Shown: positions 58,900 to 64,000 of the stretch, in pieces | How positions within the stretch are numbered: the first letter of the stretch is position 1 | Layout of the letters: every line of letters starts with the position of its first letter | From: Durusdinium trenchii | Taxonomy: Eukaryota > Sar > Dinophyceae > Suessiales > Symbiodiniaceae | Length of the DNA stretch: 64,000 bases | NCBI GenBank assembly: GCA_963970005.1 | Contig: CAXAMN010008446.1 | Location: forward strand, 920,882-984,881 | Reading direction: 5' to 3' | The notes under the pieces: generated by a model | What the model was told of the DNA's origin: nothing | The model's database searches: none | Seen by the model: the letters and a program-made list of their open reading frames with translations, nothing else | Program-made: the position numbers and the translations under genes

Positions 58900-60445
58900 T
58901 TCACTCAAGCCAGGTGCGGTGGCAACTGCCCCACCAAGCGCCGTTGATGCCAGGAACATGCCAATGCCTGCGCTCATGTGCCACAAACATGCCCAACAGC
59001 AGCACAGCCGGCTGGGTGGCTGGTTCCGTGCAGCATTTGGTGGCTCAACGCGCGTAGAAAATAAACGGCAACAGCCTATAATACCTATGGCAATTCTGCT
59101 AGGGGGTCTAACCCACTTTATAGATATAACATTGTGACTTTTACCCCCTGTGGGACTATATGTAAACTTAACCCTAAATGCAAATATACAAAATCGCCTC
59201 CCCCAACCTACTTGGAGACATGTATGGACATGCTTTGGACGGATCAGCGTGGAAGATTACAGCTTGGGTCCCACCCCCTTTCCGCTTAATAAACCTGTCT
59301 TTGGGTGGATTCCCCTGGGTTTCTGAAGCCATCAGCCTCAAACCTCCTAGGATTTGAAGCACAAAAGTAAACACTTTCTTAACCTTCTATAAAGCAATAT
59401 AAAAACATAGTAAAACACCTTTGATGACTCTAGGTGCTCTGGCTTGGAACGTTTTGGCTCTATAAACTGGGAGACCTACCCCCTGCTTGTTCATAGTTCA
59501 ATTACGTGTGTACTGGTCCTGGTAGTATGGGCTGACACATATGCATATAAAAAGGCGAGCAAGATCTCTGACATTCTATGATTGACGGTTTGAACTTCGA
59601 TACAAGTTTTGTATACCTATTTTCTTGCAACTGCGAATGTGGTTTTGGATCAAGAAGATCTCTGTCAAGAGAGCATCTTGTTTTTGATACCACCCCTTTG
59701 AGGGGTCTATTGCCTAAAACGTTTTATGAACATATAAACCCCCCCAAATTTATAGTGGGTAATGAGGGTAATGCCACGGAGATGGCCTATATGTTCCCGT
59801 TTGTCAAAGCAAGGCGCAAACAGTGTCACCAAAACCCGATTCCACCCTCCTGTGATGTTCAAGATGAAGCACGCGAACACGAAGCCCATGCTTTGGCACC
59901 TGGTCCACTCCTGCAATCCAAAATTTGAAGAAAAAACACACTTCAGGTCCAGGTTGCGCGCAACTATTTCAACGGTTGCGGAAGTGAAGTTGAAGAAGGA
60001 AACGTCATTTGTACACAAAGCATCACTGGCACATGCCCGAATGACCACTCTGAGCGACGCTTGTCCTTGCCAGACCGCCGCTTGAACTCAGACCAAGCCA
60101 TCACATTGGCGCCAGATGAGGACAAAAACCCTCCAAACCCCGCCAGCACCAAGAAAAATGCCATGGAAGGTCCTGCCTCAGAAGGCGCACGGCAGCACAG
60201 GTATGTAAACAGTTGTTTTATTCTTTTTTGTGACCTAATCACCACACCCGCCTTCGCCGCCAACACTTCGGAATCCATGGCTGCACAACTGCCACCACGT
60301 GGATTTCAACACAGCGCCCAAGAATTCAAAGGCCGTCGGCATGTGGAATGAAACAGCGCCAAGCCAAAATTTGACTCTGTCCACCTTCAACTTGGTTTTG
60401 GGGCTTTGGTGGATGGCCACTTTCAATGCCTGATCTCCGCATGGC
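58900..60445 (-). CDS. Unassigned membrane-protein-like exons
   Basis: Minus-strand pieces with hydrophobic spans: about 60435-60240 (KVDRVKFWLGAVSF, then FEFLGAVLKSTWW), 60185-60060 (AFFLVLAGFGGFLSSSGANV), 59905-59800 (SMGFVFACFILNITGGWN) and 59000-58910 (AGIGMFLASTALGGAVATA). They start after AG acceptors in several cases. They may form a transporter-like gene or join the downstream unknown gene. Family not recognised. Confidence 0.35.
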
Positions 60446-60940
60446 AGTCTTGTTCATTCCTGTTACGGACTGCCTGCCTGCACAACAACTGGCTGAAACT
60501 TAATAAAGCTCAAAGGTTCCCTAAGGATTCTGGAAATGCCAGCGGTGAAACACACAAAGTTTTCAGCTGAGAAAAAACTCTTCCACATGCCAACTACCAA
60601 TAGTCACTGAACGTCGACCAGCCAGTCAACTACAAATACGCCTTTAAAATAATGTTCGCTGTTTTTCAATCAAAAAACGATGTTTTTTTGACGTTTTCGG
60701 CTCATTAACGAACACATGACCTGGATCATACTGGAACACAAAAAATCCTGTAACCCCGTCTCCGCACCAAAGCTGTAGGAACGATAGAAAGATACATGGA
60801 TCGATAGATACATAGAGAGATAGAGGAGGCATATTTGGTTGGTTAGACATTTTTGCTTAAAATATTGATTTCGTGGCAGGTGCGGATGCCGGGGATGAAG
60901 TGCAGATTTCGTGGTGCGGGGGGGTTGGGGGGGCCCCCCC

Positions 60941-61193
60941 CCCCCCCCCCCAGCAACACACCAGATCCAAAGGTGAGCAGCTCGTGCTTGCTTGCTTGCT
61001 TGCTTGCTTGCTTCCTTGCTTGTTGGTTTGCTTCCTTGTTTGCTTTGCAAAGCATATATCGAATCCACGAAGGACCAGAGGACCAAGGGACTAGCGGACC
61101 AGTGGACCAGCGGACTGCAGGGGACCAGCGGACCAGGGGACCAGCGGACCAGAGGACCAGAGGACCAGGGGACCAGCGGACCAGAGGACACAC
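60941..61193. repeat. Homopolymer, (gctt)n and (ggaccagc)n tandem repeats
   Basis: A C run at 60941-60955, (cttg)n at about 60985-61040, and an array of ggaccagc/ggaccagg octamers at about 61073-61193. The array creates a long artificial minus-strand frame full of Trp-Ser-Pro-Gly-Pro words. Confidence 0.9.
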
Positions 61194-61639
61194 ACGAGCT
61201 TGGACGATCAAACCAAATTGCAGTAATTCCACGGGCTCAAGATTCCAACTCCTGCGGTTCGAAAAAAATGGGTTAGGGCGCAGTGACGCATTTAAGTCAC
61301 CACTGCAGAATAATGCCATGGGGCCACACGCAATCACAGCTCCAATTTCAGGAGCAAAAAACACCAAACACAAAACATTGTGCCCTTTGGCGGTTCGGAT
61401 AGAAAGAGCTGGGACATACCCTTGCTTTGTCATAGCAAGGCCTAATTCATCGCGAATGGTGCTCGCGCTGCGAATGTGAGCGTGGCTGACCCGCGTGCAA
61501 TGGATGGCTGGAGCGGGCACCATTGCTCGGCGACGCGCTTTGCCCAGGACACGTAAAAGTTCAGCAGCCTCTGCACTCCACTGCTGCCCCCTTTCCGTTG
61601 CCAAGACAACTATATATTCGAGTTTTGGCCTGTCGCACT

Positions 61640-62541
61640 GCCCTTAGCGGCTGCTTGTCGCAATGTTCGAGTCAGAAACCATGACGTGCGTTGCTACACT
61701 CGCCCCTGCTTCTCTTCACATGCGGGCTGCGGGACTTTCCAATGGCCCCGGCTTTGCTTCCCAGGGCCCTGATGTAGCATTCGCCAATAGAGTCAAAAGG
61801 GCGACACTAAAGCCAAGCCGCCTGCAAATCGTCCAAGGCGGGGAGGCGTGTCAGCAGAGTGTGCTGGGCTGCGTTGCTGGTTTGCAGCTGGCGAGCTATG
61901 AACTGATTAACTCTTGGTGAGCCCAGATGGTGCCTTGCTGGTGTCGTGGGACGCTGGTCCCGCTCTAAAGGGCGCAGCCCCTTCCAGAAACGAGTTTTCC
62001 CACTGTTGAGTATGCGGGTGTGGATCGGAAGCTCACGGCCGGAGGGCGCGAGCGTAGATGCCGTCCAGGTACGCAAGCAATAGCTCTGTGGGGTGATTGT
62101 CGTTGGGTGGCTTGGGCTGCTCTTTGTCCCCGCACAAAGAAAAACTGGCATTAAGGGATCCCCTTGTTTGCCCCCTTCTGCTTGGCGGATTGGGTGCGGA
62201 CGGCCTTGGTTGTCATGCCACACGTGTTGCGAAAGCTGGCCGTAAAAAAGGCTAACGAAGGACAAACTTCGGTTAAGGGGCGAGGTAACATGGAACCTTG
62301 TGGGGTGCTTGTCGTATGCACCTATGCTATCGACGGAAAGCACCGTGTGGGTGGGATTGGCCTCGGTTGCGGCCGTGAAGGTGTGGATGACTGCCCGTAC
62401 CCGCCCTTTTGGCCACTGGATGGAGGGATGGATGGACGGATGGGCCCAGACAATGTGTGTGCCAGGCTCCCGGAAACCAGCGACGAAGCACATCCCCGAT
62501 AACGATCCCCGCGCACGGCCGTTAGCTTCTTGGAGTGCCAC
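61640..62541 (-). mobile_element. Decayed LINE-type (non-LTR) retrotransposon, reverse transcriptase region
   Basis: The minus frame carries, in order, ALQEANGRARG, VLSVDSIGAYD (the catalytic-Asp strand of the palm), VSLFYGQLSQHVWHDNQGR, IRQAEGGKQGDPLMP (motif with QGDPL), IHTRILNSGKTRFW and LPALDDLQAAW. These match the reverse transcriptase of dinoflagellate LINE elements. The second catalytic box is damaged. In another frame the sequence reads LLLAYLDGIYA where Y-[AL]-D-D is expected, so there is a frameshift on each side and the second Asp is changed. The end also drifts out of frame after QAAWL. No endonuclease domain was found to the right, so this is a truncated dead copy. Confidence 0.88.
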
Positions 62542-63644
62542 GATCCGCCCAACCCGATGCAGGGAACCATGGCTGCGGGCACCCTGGTTTGCGGAAGTTG
62601 GCGTGCCACGGCGGTGAGCCGTTGTCTGGTCCCTTCGTCAGTCGGAGGGTATCTGCTGTGAGGCTTGGTGGGCCCGGCGCTGTCCCGCTGTTGAGCGCCG
62701 TTTGTGGATGGCGGTGGGGCTGGTGGCCTGATATGGCTCCGCAGGTCGGCGGGCAGGGGCGCGCAGTTACTGGATATTTTTGCCTGACGCCAGTGCACAT
62801 GTCCTTCCAACAATCCACGCCCACCTCATCCAAGCTGTCCACACGCAATACCTCACATTGCACAAATTCGCTTCATTAACCTTAGCCTGGAGGTTTGGGC
62901 CACAAAGAATCATCGCTTCAGAAAAATGTGATTGTTGCCACAGCGCGGAGGGGTGCCCTCATCCCACTACTCGATCACACGCTGCGGGGGCCGCTCGAGA
63001 AACTAGAGCTAATCTTTTGGAAGTCATAGCGCGCAAGTGCGCATAGCACCTGAGCCGATCAGCAGCTGTAGCCTGATACCCAAACGGGCAAGGGATCAAA
63101 AAAAAAATAAAAATGCATCAAAAAACAAATATAATTCAGGGTATCAAGAAAACAAAAATGAATCAATAAAAAAATAAACGGACCCAAACGAGTGGAGGGA
63201 AGCGCAATAGTCCAACTCGAAGCAGTGATCAAAAGAAAAACAAAAACGCATCAAAAAAAAACAAAAACTAAATCAACCTACACGGATACCTTGGATTGTC
63301 CTGTAGGGCCCTTGGGTCGAGACCAACCTATCCACTACAACGGTCGGCCTCTGCCCTCTGTGTTCGGTTCGAAATTGCCAAGAATTCAAAAGATAAGGTG
63401 TTTCAGGTTTTGGAGATTCAAGAGGTCACGGTTGAGAACAGGACGCCTACATCTACAAAGATCCAAAGGCCTCGACATCCAGACAGATCTAGTGTAAAGG
63501 TGTAGAGTCTAGAGACCCACAAAATCTTGCAGAGGTTCAGATCCAGCTCTTCCAAAATTTTACTGGCGTGCTAGAATGGAATGGCTTTCTGCCCTCTAAC
63601 CTTTACTACTGTACATTCGGGTGGCTTACAGAAGGGCGGCGCCG

Positions 63645-63770
63645 CAGCCGCGCACACGGATTCAACTCAACTGCGCACACACATTTATCGGCACTTGTGC
63701 CTCATCTGCGCACACACTTGTTAACTCAGCGTGCGCACACCCGACCATGGGGAGTCAAGTGCGCACACAG
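63645..63770. repeat. Interspersed gcgcacac words
   Basis: Five copies of cgcacac or tgcgcacaca occur at irregular spacing of 20-35 bases. Confidence 0.65.
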
Positions 63771-63828
63771 GCCCTTTCCCGAATGTTGCTGCGTATTCCA
63801 AATTTCACCCTGCGTTGCTCACTTAAAA

Positions 63829-64000
63829 GGGTAGTCAACTTGGAATAGCCACTTCCTTGTCTATTTTTGTTACTCTCCAGTGGCTCACCAAGGGGTGAGT
63901 CAACTTGGAATGAGCACTTCCTTCTCTAAATTTTGCCCCTGCATTGCCCACAAAGGGTGAGTCAAGTTGAAATGGCAACATCCTTCTCTAAATTTTACCC
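63829..64000. repeat. Tandem repeat of about 63-65 bases, at least 2.7 copies, cut by the window edge
   Basis: Units start gggtagtcaacttggaat (63829), gggtgagtcaacttggaat (about 63895) and gggtgagtcaagttgaaat (about 63957). Each is followed by cttcctt or catcctt, then tctaaatttt. Confidence 0.85.

Larger units (their letters stand above)
62900..64000. other. Gene-free right end with repeats
   Basis: Contains A-rich stretches (63098-63270), a cluster of tgcgcacaca words (63645-63770) and a tandem repeat to the window edge. No gene recognised on either strand. Confidence 0.55.

Noticed and set aside
60843-61604. A 253-codon minus-strand open frame rich in Trp, Ser, Pro and Gly
   Set aside because: Half of it is the translation of the ggaccagc array and a G/C homopolymer. 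No family motif is visible in the rest.
1-64000. CRISPR arrays, bacterial operons, promoters or ribosome binding sites
   Set aside because: The window is eukaryotic nuclear DNA. No regularly spaced direct repeats with unique spacers are present, and no rRNA or tRNA gene was recognised by eye.

Overview
The window looks like nuclear DNA of a dinoflagellate, most likely Symbiodiniaceae or a close relative. Every recognisable gene is broken into many short exons. Donor sites read GT, GC or GA, and acceptors nearly always read AG followed by G. All recognised genes lie on the minus strand. One gene codes for a protein with a peridinin-plastid type leader, one insert resembles a dinoflagellate LINE reverse transcriptase, and one site resembles a relic of the dinoflagellate spliced leader. 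Most long open frames are chance frames in introns or simple repeats. Genes were therefore built exon by exon from protein-family motifs and checked by reading-phase agreement at the joins.

Layout, by plus-strand coordinate (genes read right to left): (1) 5' half of an isocitrate lyase gene, copy 1, cut by the left window edge (about 5306 to 270). (2) Repeat-rich spacer with a 400-N gap (8224-8623). (3) A Ulp1/SENP-type SUMO protease gene (13071-8874). (4) A second isocitrate lyase gene of 21 recognised exons (22765-14047). (5) Spacer with inverted-repeat elements. (6) An RP2/TBCC-domain gene (about 26940-24600). (7) Unassigned coding-like pieces (28-30.2 kb). (8) A HAD-superfamily phosphatase gene (38357-30617) whose first recognised intron contains (9) a complete small gene for a plastid-targeted single-span protein resembling photosystem II PsbY. 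(10) Spacer and repeats (38.4-43.1 kb), then unassigned coding-like exons (43.1-46.3 kb). (11) A cytochrome P450 gene of the CYP86/CYP4-like fatty-acid hydroxylase type (50171-46606). (12) A pepsin-family aspartic protease gene whose first catalytic Asp segment was not found (51985-50902). (13) One or more unknown multi-pass membrane protein genes (60.45-53.4 kb). (14) A decayed LINE reverse transcriptase (62541-61640). (15) Repeats to the right edge.

The genes do not form a pathway. They are a head-to-tail, same-strand array of unrelated housekeeping genes, as is common in dinoflagellates. The most informative features are the isocitrate lyase duplication flanking the SUMO protease, an 831-base intron present in only one duplicate, the gene nested in the phosphatase intron, micro-exons of 15 to 22 bases, and several families of short inverted-repeat elements.
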